Part shown: piece after piece, positions 9,288 to 17,915 of the stretch | Layout of the letters: every line of letters begins with the position of its first letter | Numbering within the stretch: the first letter of the stretch is position 1 | Assembly: GCF_016865525.2 (NCBI RefSeq) | Contig: NZ_CP075169.1 | Coordinates: 5,456,337-5,520,336 of the forward strand | Origin: Sodalis ligni | GTDB lineage: Bacteria > Pseudomonadota > Gammaproteobacteria > Enterobacterales > Enterobacteriaceae | Length of the DNA stretch: 64,000 nt | Direction of reading: 5' to 3' | Program-made: the position numbers and the translations under genes | Notes under the pieces: generated by a model | The model's input: only the letters and a program-made list of their open reading frames with translations | Databases searched by the model: none | Told to the model about the DNA's origin: nothing

Positions 9288-10479
9288 TTATGAAACCACC
9301 TCGATAATATTATCTCTATAATCCACACTGCCGGTACCTTTAGTGACCAACCTTAATTTAGCATCCGGGTTAGCCGAATTATCCACCGTTAATGTCAAAA
9401 TCTTCCCGGAAACAACGATTTCAAAACATTTTCTCCTATATTAACAGATTTGGAAACATCAATCTGGTATTTATCGGGCTGTGAAACAAAAAGGTCTGAG
9501 CGTTATCCACAATTGACTTGGCCTTGCAATTATTAAAAGTACTACCAATTGTGATTGAACCAGCAAACCTTTGCTTAAGGATTTCATGCCTTGTTGTGGG
9601 ATTATTTTTCTCACAAGACTTTTCAGGTATAACCCAATGGAGATGGTTCAAGCTTGATTTTTCATCAATAACAATATTTTTACTATTTGCTGTAATCATT
9701 GCAGTATGTTGAGTATTTATAAAAGATGTATTACCTGTGTCTTGTTTTATATGCGTATTTTATTGGTTTTAATATTACGGATAATGATTTCACCGGATTT
9801 CGTTGTCAGCCTTTCGGGGAAGTCGGGATGTGAAAACATTAACGAAATTTTCCCGCCAGTGGTTTTATCTCTTCGGCTCCAGAACACTTTAGCGTAACGT
9901 GACCGGATTCATGACAAGTCTCGATCGTTTTGCTTTTGATCCATCTTTCAGCTCAACGGTGCCGCTGTAGGTCTTTATGCTATTCTGAACTTCACTTTCT
10001 TCCAATAAAACGGAGCCACAATCTGTAACAATAGAAGCAACGGTTGACTGACGGAACATTCCTACAAAGGCATTCTTAGTTTCGATGCCTCCGGTAACCT
10101 GGCTATTCGTGAGGAACACTTTACCAGACTCATATTCGGTGGTGATGCTAGTTACCTTAGCACGATCCGTGAGTTTAACAGTACCGCCATTTGTATTGAT
10201 ATTTTCTAAGGTCGCATCCTTTAAGCTGATATTACCGGCTGATTTCACATCGGCGTTATATTTCCCTTCTCGATTTCTATATCTCCCTGGCTGCTTTCGA
10301 TGAGTATCTTATCCTCCCTTCGGTGGTATAACAGTTTAACAGTGTGACTGTTTTCTGAGAAAAATATCTGAAGACAATTCTTCTCCACAACGGTAAAATT
10401 TATCTGTTGAACCATCGGATGGAATGTTTGAGTTAGAAAACTGTGTGTTAGAAAACTGTGTGGTACTTGAAGTGTTCAT
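9288..10479 (-). pseudogene. Beta-repeat protein, decayed copy A
   Basis: The ATG at 10479 gives MNTSSTTQFSNTQ, then GEELSSDIF, parallel to GERLSSDIS in copy B (12558-13607). The frame then breaks repeatedly. The longest surviving piece (9889-10248) shows the repeat pattern, for example ISLKDATLENINTNGG and GKVFLTNSQVTGGIET. A later piece has KSSLNHLHWVIPE, matching DSKLEHIHFKIPA in copy B. The last piece, ending at the TAA at 9288, has FEIVVSGKILTLTVDNSANP, matching the out-of-frame C-terminal domain downstream of copy B. At least four frame changes are needed to read it through, so it is a pseudogene. Confidence 0.7.
10432..10461 (-). repeat. Two 15-bp tandem units in the N terminus of copy A
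   Basis: GTTAGAAAACTGTGT occurs twice in direct succession. On the minus strand it adds an in-frame QFSNT repeat to the protein N terminus. Confidence 0.85.
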
Positions 10480-10654
10480 AATAAAATCTCCCAGAACATT
10501 TGGTATTGATATGCATTTAAGAAAAGCAAATTCGTAAATTTGAAGGGAGGATTATAATATAAGTTTCTTAAACATACCCGTAACAGCCTTATCTCAAAAA
10601 CGAACTTCAGCAGGTATGATTTCGGATAGAATACCGGTGAGCCAGCATAATAAA

Positions 10655-10910
10655 TTATTGCCGCCGCCGACAGTACTTTCTCCATGCTTTTGTAAGCAGA
10701 GCTTCTGCCGCCAGCAGTTGACGTTTACGTTCAACGTCCCAGCGATAGCCGGACAGCGCCCCGCCGCTGCGCACCACCCGATGTAAGGGGATGGCCACCG
10801 CCAGCTGGTTGGCGGCGCAGGCGCCGGCCACGGCAGGCGGAAGCATAGGCCCTAGGCGTCAGTGCGGTAATGGATTTGAACAGGCGGTGAAAATAAAACG
10901 GCCATCCGCT
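10655..10910 (-). pseudogene. ada: Remnant of ada: helix-turn-helix end fused to methyltransferase end
   Basis: On the minus strand, FHRLFKSITALTPRAYASAC (AraC-type DNA-binding part of Ada) runs directly into AGACAANQLAVAIPLHRVVR, the end of the O6-methylguanine methyltransferase domain. About 450 bases between them are missing compared with the ada copy at 13810-14877. Both ends of the deletion carry a GCGCCGGCC-type sequence, so it may have arisen through short homology. The active-site Cys of PCHRVVR is Leu here, so this fragment could not transfer methyl groups. Confidence 0.8.
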
Positions 10911-12029
10911 GGGTTATACCAGCGGCTATTTTGCCAATCCTAAGGAGGTTTAATATGGGTAACGGATGGTCGGAGTGGCCGCTGATGTTTTTCACCGTGG
11001 CGGCCCAGTGCGTGATTGGCGGTTACCTGATCATGGCCATGGTGCTGCTGGCGGGTAACCTGACGGTGGCAGGCATCCGCAAAGTGCATCTGTCGATGTT
11101 CTTTTTATGGCTATTGATGGGGCTGGGATTCCTTGCCTCCATGATGCATCTGGGTTCGCCGCTGCGGGCCTTGAATTCATTAAACCGCATCGGCGCCTCG
11201 CCGCTGTCCAACGAGATCGCCGCTGGCTCGCTGTTTTTCGCCCTAGGGGGCATCTACTGGCTGATAGCTGTGCTTAATCGCATGCCCCGAATGGCGGGCA
11301 ACATATGGCTGGTGATCACCGCCCTGTCCGGCCTGCTGTTTTTATATGCCATGGGCCGGGTCTATATGATAGATACCGTGCCCACCTGGGATAATGTTTA
11401 CACCCCGCTGGGTTTTGTGTTGACGGTATTTATCGGCGGACCGCTGCTGGGCCGTCTGCTGCTGCAGACGGCGGGCATCAGCGGACCGGGCTGGCGCTAC
11501 CTGCCCTGGATAAGCGTTATCGCGGTGATGATAAGCGTGGCGGCGGTAATGATGCAGGCCGCCGGTCTGGCCGCTATCCACAGTTCGGTACAGCAGGCCT
11601 CGGCGATGGTCCCCGATTACGGCCTGCTGATGGCGGGAAGGGTGTTGCTGCTGGTACTGGGACTGGCCTGCTGGCTTTGGCCGGTGGCCCGCGGCAAAAC
11701 GCCGCCTGTAGCCGGGCTGGCGCTGGGACTGGTGCTGATTATCGGCGGCGAACTTATCGGCCGGGCGGTATTCTACGGCTTGCATATGACGGTGGGCATG
11801 GCGATTGCCAGCTGAAGCACGATCTCCATGCTTCAGGCTGGCCGTTGGTCTTATTGCGCTAACTGTGGAACCTGCCGGCTTAGGCGACCGGTTTTCTAAC
11901 CCATCAAATTTGCCATGAAAAATTTATTGTTTCACTTTTTTCTGGGATTCGGCGCGGCTTGCAACAGAACTGTAACTTAGGGTTTGGACTGGTGCCTGGC
12001 TGTGAATTTCCTGAAATTTGCATGTTGTT
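10905..12029 (+). repeat. Direct duplication, copy 2 (dmsB tail, dmsC and downstream DNA)
   Basis: Begins inside what was the end of dmsB (CTGGGTTATACCAGCGGC against CTGGGTGATACCACCGGC in copy 1) and continues through a full dmsC. It lacks the 160 bases present at 8957-9119, then resumes with TGGACTGGTGCCTGG. The junction with the ada remnant lies at about 10905-10912. Confidence 0.9.
10955..11815 (+). CDS. dmsC: Dimethyl sulfoxide reductase membrane anchor subunit C (copy 2, orphan)
   Basis: A complete second DmsC of 286 residues. It keeps the AAGGAGG ribosome site and the last few dmsB codons upstream, but there is no dmsA or dmsB before it, so it lacks the operon promoter. The frame is fully open with only about five substitutions against copy 1, either because the duplication is recent or because gene conversion keeps the copies alike. 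Whether it is expressed is unclear; minus-strand genes flank it on both sides. Confidence 0.85.
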   Translation: MGNGWSEWPLMFFTVAAQCVIGGYLIMAMVLLAGNLTVAGIRKVHLSMFFLWLLMGLGFLASMMHLGSPLRALNSLNRIGASPLSNEIAAGSLFFALGGIYWLIAVLNRMPRMAGNIWLVITALSGLLFLYAMGRVYMIDTVPTWDNVYTPLGFVLTVFIGGPLLGRLLLQTAGISGPGWRYLPWISVIAVMISVAAVMMQAAGLAAIHSSVQQASAMVPDYGLLMAGRVLLLVLGLACWLWPVARGKTPPVAGLALGLVLIIGGELIGRAVFYGLHMTVGMAIAS

Positions 12030-12299
12030 TTACTCCATTTATCTGTATTAATAATCTCAAAATAACTGTTTTTCTATCTAATTAGAAAATGATCTTAGGT
12101 AAAGTGGTATCAGGATATTTTTTATCTATAGTAGCAAAAATTCAATCCAGCATTAGGGATTACATCGGTCATTGCCAATATTATTTCACTGACGAGTAAC
12201 AGTTACTACAAGATATATTCAATAACGTAATTATTATCCTTATATTGAATTGAATTTCATTCTATTCAATTTTTCCGTTTCATTCAATTCCATCGTCTA

Positions 12300-12557
12300 T
12301 TATTCAATTTCCTGATCTGAAGTTGATAAATCTTGAACCGTGATCTCAATTTTACTATCAAATGAATACCCTTCTTCCAGCTTAATCTCTTTATCAATGA
12401 TCAGGCGCACTGTTGCTCCGGGGTTAGCGCTATCGTCCACCGTGATTTTAGATACTTTACCCTTGAGAACTATATCGAACGTACGTTCGGTCGTATCAAG
12501 GTTTTAAGTGTTTTGATAGCAATACGATGGTTTTTCTATAGGGAATAACATAGGTGA
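12300..12557 (-). pseudogene. C-terminal domain of beta-repeat protein B, out of frame
   Basis: Past the stop of the long repeat frame (12558), the minus strand continues in another frame with a region that includes ERTFDIVLKGKVSKITVDDS and ANPGATVRLIIDKEIKLEEG, ending at TAA 12300-12302. Copy A has the same domain (FEIVVSGKILTLTVDNSANP), so this was part of the protein. A frame change near the A4/T4 run at about 12505 separates it from the preceding frame. Confidence 0.6.
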
Positions 12558-13607
12558 CTAAATCATCTGTGTCTTTGGAGCAAGATTTGGTTCCCGAGGA
12601 AATTGAGCATTTGTATTGGATTCTGCCGGTATTTTGAAATGTATATGTTCCAGCTTTGAATCCTGATTAATGACTGTACATTTGCTATTAGTTTCAAGCG
12701 TCCCTGAAAGCGTTGTTTTATAAATAAAAGATATTCCTGTTTTTTGATCGATATTGATATTATTACTGGATTCAGCAGAATTAATAAATATTAAACCGCG
12801 TTCAGTGGTCAAACTCTCAGATAGATATGTAGGGGTTTGGATTTCAATATACCCGCCGATTGTATTTATCTCTTTAGCTGAAGATTCCCTTACTGTGACT
12901 GAAGCTAAATCACCTTTGGTATTAATATTACTCACGTTTGCTTTACATGTCAGGGTAACAGAGGCGTCCGCAGTTTTTATTAAGCCGCTCACCGTACTTT
13001 CATCCACCGTAATCTCGCCACGGGAAATTAATGTAGTGATATTGTTAACTTTTGATTTATTTTGGATTTGAACTGATCCGCCGTAAGTTGAGATATCTTC
13101 TACCACTTGACTTTGGTCGACGATGACAGAACCCCCTGCAAGTGTAGTGTTAATCTGCTTCGCAGTTGATCCCTGCAAGAGTTTGACAATACCACCCGTC
13201 GTTGAGATATTCTCATTCACGACACTTTCACTGACCGTGACATCACCCGAACCTAGCGTCTCGATGGCTTCTACATTTGTACGCTTCGAAATATCAACAG
13301 CGCCTTTTTCTGTGTTAATTTTTTTTAGTACTGCTTCCTTTACAACGATCTTCCCACTGGTTGATTTAACATCGGCGGCTATTTCCCCTTTTTCTATTAA
13401 TATACTACCTTGCCGGCTGTCGATGGTTATTTTGTCGTCTCCTTCATGGGTAAAACAATTTAACAAACTAATATCATTCCCATTCGAAGAAATATCAGAA
13501 GACAATCTTTCTCCAATTTTCTGAATATTACCATGCGTATAAGTATTTGTTGGGTTATTGCTGGAGGTACCGATATTGGAAGGTGATATAGCGCCTGAAG
13601 TATTCAT
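12558..13607 (-). CDS. Beta-repeat protein, copy B (longest surviving member)
   Basis: The ATG at 13607 follows AGGGAA and opens MNTSGAISPSNIG, a Ser/Asn/Thr-rich N terminus without a signal peptide. From about residue 70 there are some 14 consecutive units of 18-20 residues with the pattern G-x-[IV]-x-[IV]-x-x-S-x-[VA]-x-x-[IL]-x-T, for example GSVIVDQSQVVEDISTYG and GYIEIQTPTYLSESLTTE. Such spacing is typical of a right-handed parallel beta-helix or bactofilin-like stack; this is inference. The 349-residue frame ends at TAG 12558, but the related copy A continues into a further domain, here out of frame, so the protein is probably truncated. Relatives lie at 8896, 9288 and 15023. I do not know a function; adhesin, structural polymer and secreted effector are all open. 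Confidence 0.7.
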   Translation of the reverse strand: MNTSGAISPSNIGTSSNNPTNTYTHGNIQKIGERLSSDISSNGNDISLLNCFTHEGDDKITIDSRQGSILIEKGEIAADVKSTSGKIVVKEAVLKKINTEKGAVDISKRTNVEAIETLGSGDVTVSESVVNENISTTGGIVKLLQGSTAKQINTTLAGGSVIVDQSQVVEDISTYGGSVQIQNKSKVNNITTLISRGEITVDESTVSGLIKTADASVTLTCKANVSNINTKGDLASVTVRESSAKEINTIGGYIEIQTPTYLSESLTTERGLIFINSAESSNNINIDQKTGISFIYKTTLSGTLETNSKCTVINQDSKLEHIHFKIPAESNTNAQFPREPNLAPKTQMI

Positions 13608-13809
13608 GATATAATTCCCTAAAAATGTGACGAGATCATGCGTTTTTAACAAAAATAAACACAATAAAATGAGAGGGGATTATAATAAGAACTTATTAAA
13701 CGAACTCTTAACAGCTTTATCCTAAACACGAATTATGAAGCGTACCATTGCGGATAAAATACGTATTAGGGAGCATAAAGAACTGTCGCCGCCGCTGAAA
13801 GAACCTTAT

Positions 13810-14877
13810 CTACGATTTTGAAATGTCGATCTCCTTTTCCAACAGCAACCGTTTACGCCCAATTCCCCAGCGATAGCCGGACAGCGCCCCGTCGCTGCGC
13901 ACCACCCGATGGCAGGGGACGGCCACCGCCAGCGTATTGGCGGCGCAGGCGCCGGCCACGGCGCGAACGGCGGCGGGCATGCCGATGCGTTTTGCCACCT
14001 CGGCATAGCTTAACGGCATAGCTTAACGTGCTGCCGGGGGGAATGTCCTGCAAAGCCTGCCAGACCCGCGGCTGAAACGCGGAGCCCTTGATATCCAAGG
14101 GTAAATCCAGCCCGAGGCGGGGCGCATCGACAAGGCCGATAACCAATGCCATCCGCCGGGCGAATTCGCCATTGTCGCCCGCCAACCGGGCGTGGGGATA
14201 TTTATCCTCCAATTCCCGCACCAGGGATTCGGCATCGTCCCCCAGCGAAATGGCGCAGATGCCCCGCTCGCTTTGCGCCACCAGAATCGCCCCCAGAGAG
14301 CACTGTCCCACCGCGAAAATGATATTCGTTCCTTGCCCGCCCGGTAATCGCCGGGCGTCATTCCCAACAGCGCATCGGCCTGCTGGTAAAAGTTCCCCGC
14401 CGATTGATACCCCGCCGACATTATCGCCCCGGTGACGGAGTCGCTTTGATCCAACCGTTGCCGCACGCGCCGGCCTCGGCAGGCTGAAGCATAGGCCTTG
14501 GGCGTCAGTCCGGTGATGGATTTGAACAGGCGGTGAAAATAATACGGGCTCACCCCGGCATGGGCCGCCATTTGCGCCAGCCTAGGAATGTCATCTTGCT
14601 GCTCGATATAGCGGCAGGCGGCGGCGATTTTCGTCGCCTGCTCTTGCGCCAGGGAAGGGCGGCCCTGCCTGCAACGCTTGCAGGGACGAAAACCGACCCG
14701 CTCGGCTTCAGCTGCATCGGCGAAGAAGCGTACATTCTCCGGACGCGGCCGGCGGGACGGGCAGGAAGGGGAGCAATAGATGCCGGTGGTTTGCACGCCG
14801 TAAACAAAGCGACCGTCCGCCGCTTTATCACGGGAAACAATAGCCTGCCAGCGCGGATCCGGCGTAACGGTGGTCAT
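13810..14877 (-). pseudogene. ada: Bifunctional methylation-response regulator / O6-methylguanine methyltransferase Ada, broken
   Basis: Ada repairs methyl phosphotriesters (N-terminal domain, Zn-Cys4) and O6-methylguanine (C-terminal domain) and activates the adaptive response. Visible: GIYCSPSCPSRRPRPENVRF and FRPCKRCRQGRPS (the Cys4 site), an AraC-type helix-turn-helix (SPYYFHRLFKSITGLTPKAY), then GQCSLGAILVAQSERGICAI, and PCHRVVRSDGALSGYRWG with the methyl-acceptor Cys. Two breaks destroy the frame: one near 14325 between the regulator and methyltransferase parts, and a 13-bp tandem duplication at 14001-14026. The start MTTVTPDPRW at 14877 is preferred over 14901. Without the breaks the length (about 350) is normal. 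Confidence 0.88.
14001..14026 (-). repeat. 13-bp tandem duplication inside ada
   Basis: CGGCATAGCTTAA is present twice in a row. Removing one copy restores the reading STLSYAEVAKRIGMPAAVR expected of the Ada methyltransferase domain. Thirteen bases shift the frame by one. Confidence 0.92.
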
Positions 14878-15022
14878 AAGGGCGGTTTTACAGGATTGCA
14901 TGGTGTCATACCCTTCATCATATCGCTGCGGCCATGAATCGGCCAGGCAGGAATCCAGGATGACAGGATCTCAAACGGTCGGCACTTCGGAACTTGCTTT
15001 CTCATTCAAAAAAAAGCCGCCG

Positions 15023-15745
15023 TCAAGCAGCGGCACGTGCTCCATTATTGATAACGGTAAGCCCCTGAACGCCAGGGTCACCGTCAAAGCGGGCGTCATC
15101 AGGCACAACCAAGGTACAGCTTACGTCTTTATCAAGGGTTATCGACTTCAATACCGAGTTTGCGCCGAGAGTAACGTTGCTTTTTAACGGAATAGCGCTT
15201 TCCGCTTGGTCTGTCCTGCGGGAATATTCAGCTGTCATCTCAAAAATATTACGTATAAAATTGGGTGTGTTAAACTTACTGGTTACCCAAGAGGAAATAT
15301 TGTATTCAGTGTTCTTTACATGAATATTATTTATTACTGAGTGTGCGCCTATTTTCAGGTTGTGCTCACTGGCTTCAGGCATCTTGTCGGTTTTAGTGCC
15401 AATAATAGATAGGGTTCCATTAACGTGGCAATGTTCCATCTCCAGAGCACCTTTTTAATTTCAATGTTTCTAATCGAAGTGCTTATTAGGGTGATTTTCC
15501 CTGTTTTGAGCTGACATCGCCTTTGATATCGCTTCGAGTAATCTCAATGTTACCATTTTTACTTGTAATATCAATTACATCACTCCCTACGAATGTAGAG
15601 CAGCCTTTCAATTTTATATAACTATTTCCGATAGCATTGATGTTGCCAAGCAGCTCTTTTCCTTCATGAGTGATGTTTTTGCAATTAAATAAGACCCGCC
15701 AAAATTTATACCACCTAAACTAAAATTCACTCTGTTTCTCCGGAT
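15023..15745 (-). pseudogene. Beta-repeat protein, decayed copy C
   Basis: Minus-strand pieces in different frames match the family. NITHEGKELLGNINAIGNSY parallels CFTHEGDDKITIDSRQGS of copy B. NGNIEITRSDIKGDVSSKQG shows the repeat pattern. The longest open piece (15023-15439) has KIGAHSVINNIHVKNTEYN and VTLGANSVLKSITLDKDVS. At least three frame changes are needed. It lies between ada and the ABC exporter, transcribed in the same direction as both. Confidence 0.6.
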
Positions 15746-15997
15746 AAATAAGGCATAAACTACCCGTAAACGATGTAATGATGGCTTTGATTAAAACCTG
15801 CGCAGCGGTATTAATTTATATTCCCCGTGTAAGTCTAGAGATCAAAATTCATAAAAATTACTTTAACAAATCTCTACTAAACGAATCACTAACAGTTATA
15901 TTTTAATGATAATCCTAAGAAGCACGTTATTATTGATTTTTCACATGCAAGGGACGAATGACACATCCAAAGGTTTGCTTTTTTAAGTTATGGGGCC

Positions 15998-16657
15998 TTA
16001 GCCGAGTCGACCGTCGCGCATCATCATGACCCTGTTGGCGAAGGACGACGCCTCCCGCGAATGGGTCACCATTACCACTGTGGTTCCCTGCCCATTGATT
16101 TTTTTAAGCTGCTCAAGTACCGCCCGGCTGTTTTTACTGTCCAGATTGCCGGTGGGCTCATCGGCCAGAATCAGCGCCGGATGGGAGATCATGGCGCGGG
16201 CAATGGCAACCCGCTGCTGCTGGCCGCCCGAAAGCTGAGACGGGTAATGTTCCGCCCTGGGGGTCAGTCCAAACGTCTCCAAAGTCTGCTTGACCCGCGC
16301 TTTACGCTCCGTTTTGGGCACATTTCGATACTTAAGCGGCAGGGCGACATTTTCATTTACCGTCATATGGGAAATAAGGCTGAAGGACTGAAAAATATAG
16401 CCTATCAAGCGCCGCCGCAGTGCTATTCTTTGGGAATAAGAGAGCCCTTCCACCACTTCGCCATCCAGGGTAAGACGTCCTGTATCCAGGGACTCGAATA
16501 AACCCAGAACGTTCAGCAAGGTGGATTTTCCCGAACCGGAGGGGCCCATGACCGACAGGAATTCCCCAGGGATAATGGCAAGATCCACATTATTAAGCGC
16601 CAGCGTTTTGATGGTCTTGGTGAGATAGAATTTTCCGGCATGTTCCAATTTAATCAT
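15998..16657 (-). CDS. ABC transporter ATP-binding protein (LolD/MacB-type)
   Basis: A 219-residue nucleotide-binding subunit. Walker [10 protein letters not shown] (about residues 33-41), Q-loop in YIFQSFSLI, signature LSGGQQQR and Walker [14 protein letters not shown] are all present. This family powers MacB/FtsX-type exporters that move substrates across the envelope rather than import them. The ATG at 16657 is two bases below the end of the HlyD gene (stop 16659-16661), so the earlier ATG inside that gene is unlikely. It is the last gene of a three-gene operon with the adaptor and permease. The substrate is unknown. Confidence 0.88.
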   Translation of the reverse strand: MIKLEHAGKFYLTKTIKTLALNNVDLAIIPGEFLSVMGPSGSGKSTLLNVLGLFESLDTGRLTLDGEVVEGLSYSQRIALRRRLIGYIFQSFSLISHMTVNENVALPLKYRNVPKTERKARVKQTLETFGLTPRAEHYPSQLSGGQQQRVAIARAMISHPALILADEPTGNLDSKNSRAVLEQLKKINGQGTTVVMVTHSREASSFANRVMMMRDGRLG

Positions 16658-16658
16658 A

Positions 16659-17915
16659 TCAATCGAACTCGATGATGTTGGATTTTTCATAGTCGTTGTC
16701 AGCGAAGGTCACCACCTGCTGTCCCTCGGCAAGGCCATCGATAACTTCTGATTGCGCCGCCCCTTGGCGCTTGATCTTCACCGGGGTTTTCACCGCCCGC
16801 CGCGTCTGTTTATCAAAGACATACACCATGGCCTGGCCGTCCTGAAAGAATATCGCTTCCGAGGGCGCCAGCAGCGCATTGCGGGAGGTGCCCAGAGAGA
16901 CGCGCAGATCAATGGACTGGCCGCGTTTCAATGCAATCTGCCTGGGCCGGGACATCAGCAGCTTCGCTTTGAACTTGCCGTTATCTACTACCGATGAAAC
17001 CGTCTCGATGGTCGGCGGGATGCTAATGCCGCCGGCATCAGCCATTACATTCACCTGCGGCTTTATTTTATCGAGGTAATACTCGCTGAAGGCGGCCTCA
17101 AAGTAGTAGGAATGCAAATTATCCACTACGCTGACTTTTTCGCCGGGTTTGATTTTCTGGCCGATTTTAATATCCAGCGCGGTGAGCGTACCCTCTATGG
17201 GGGAGACTATCGTAAGCTGTTCCAAACCGCCTTTAATCAGATCAACCAATTTTCCCAGACGTTTGATGGATTCGTCTATCTCCCGATATTGATGGGGCAA
17301 AATGATGGCTTGTTGTTCATTATGTTCGGATAGGATTTCATAGGTCTTTTTCCAATATGCCAGCTCATCCACCAGGTTTTCATATTTGGCTTTTTCAATG
17401 ATGGATTTCTCGTACAATTTTTTATTCCTTTGAAGTTCCTTTCTTGTTTTCATTAAGTTATAGCCCGATTTCTCGAGTTCTATTTTGGTGTCGCGGCTAT
17501 TGCGTTCAAGCAGCATACGCATATTACGCAAATTATTAATTTGCTCGGTGGCATCAGCGATACGGGAGGTCACCTGTAAAACAAAATCATAATTAGACAG
17601 CCGGGCGATAACCTCTCCCTTTTTGACAAAACCGGAGGAAAATTTGTAAATTTCCACCACTTTCCCGCCCCGTTCGGAGGAGACAACCACGCTTTCATTT
17701 GGAATGGCGACAGCCCGTGTCACCAACGTATCATTATACGAGCCGCGTTTGATCTCATGAAATTTCACCCCGGAAGAAGGCACCCGCAAAAAATTATCCG
17801 CGGTGGCCAATCGATACATGAACCCGCACAGTGAGATAAATAACAGTAACGCACCCCAGGCCAGCCATTTGGACCGCCAATGTATGAAGGATTTTTTTTC
17901 CAGCTTTACATCCAT
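16659..17915 (-). CDS. HlyD-family periplasmic adaptor (membrane fusion protein)
   Basis: A 418-residue adaptor that would link the inner-membrane exporter to an outer-membrane channel. One N-terminal transmembrane segment (LAWGALLLFISLCGFMY, about residues 18-34) is followed by a lipoyl-like strand (VVVSSERGGKVVEIY), a long coiled coil (about residues 115-225, rich in Glu, Lys, Leu and Asn), the second lipoyl half (IVSPIEGTLTALDIKIGQKI) and a beta-barrel end. Its start overlaps the permease stop by ten bases, showing translational coupling. No TolC gene is next to it, so a shared outer-membrane channel would be needed. Confidence 0.88.
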   Translation of the reverse strand: MDVKLEKKSFIHWRSKWLAWGALLLFISLCGFMYRLATADNFLRVPSSGVKFHEIKRGSYNDTLVTRAVAIPNESVVVSSERGGKVVEIYKFSSGFVKKGEVIARLSNYDFVLQVTSRIADATEQINNLRNMRMLLERNSRDTKIELEKSGYNLMKTRKELQRNKKLYEKSIIEKAKYENLVDELAYWKKTYEILSEHNEQQAIILPHQYREIDESIKRLGKLVDLIKGGLEQLTIVSPIEGTLTALDIKIGQKIKPGEKVSVVDNLHSYYFEAAFSEYYLDKIKPQVNVMADAGGISIPPTIETVSSVVDNGKFKAKLLMSRPRQIALKRGQSIDLRVSLGTSRNALLAPSEAIFFQDGQAMVYVFDKQTRRAVKTPVKIKRQGAAQSEVIDGLAEGQQVVTFADNDYEKSNIIEFD

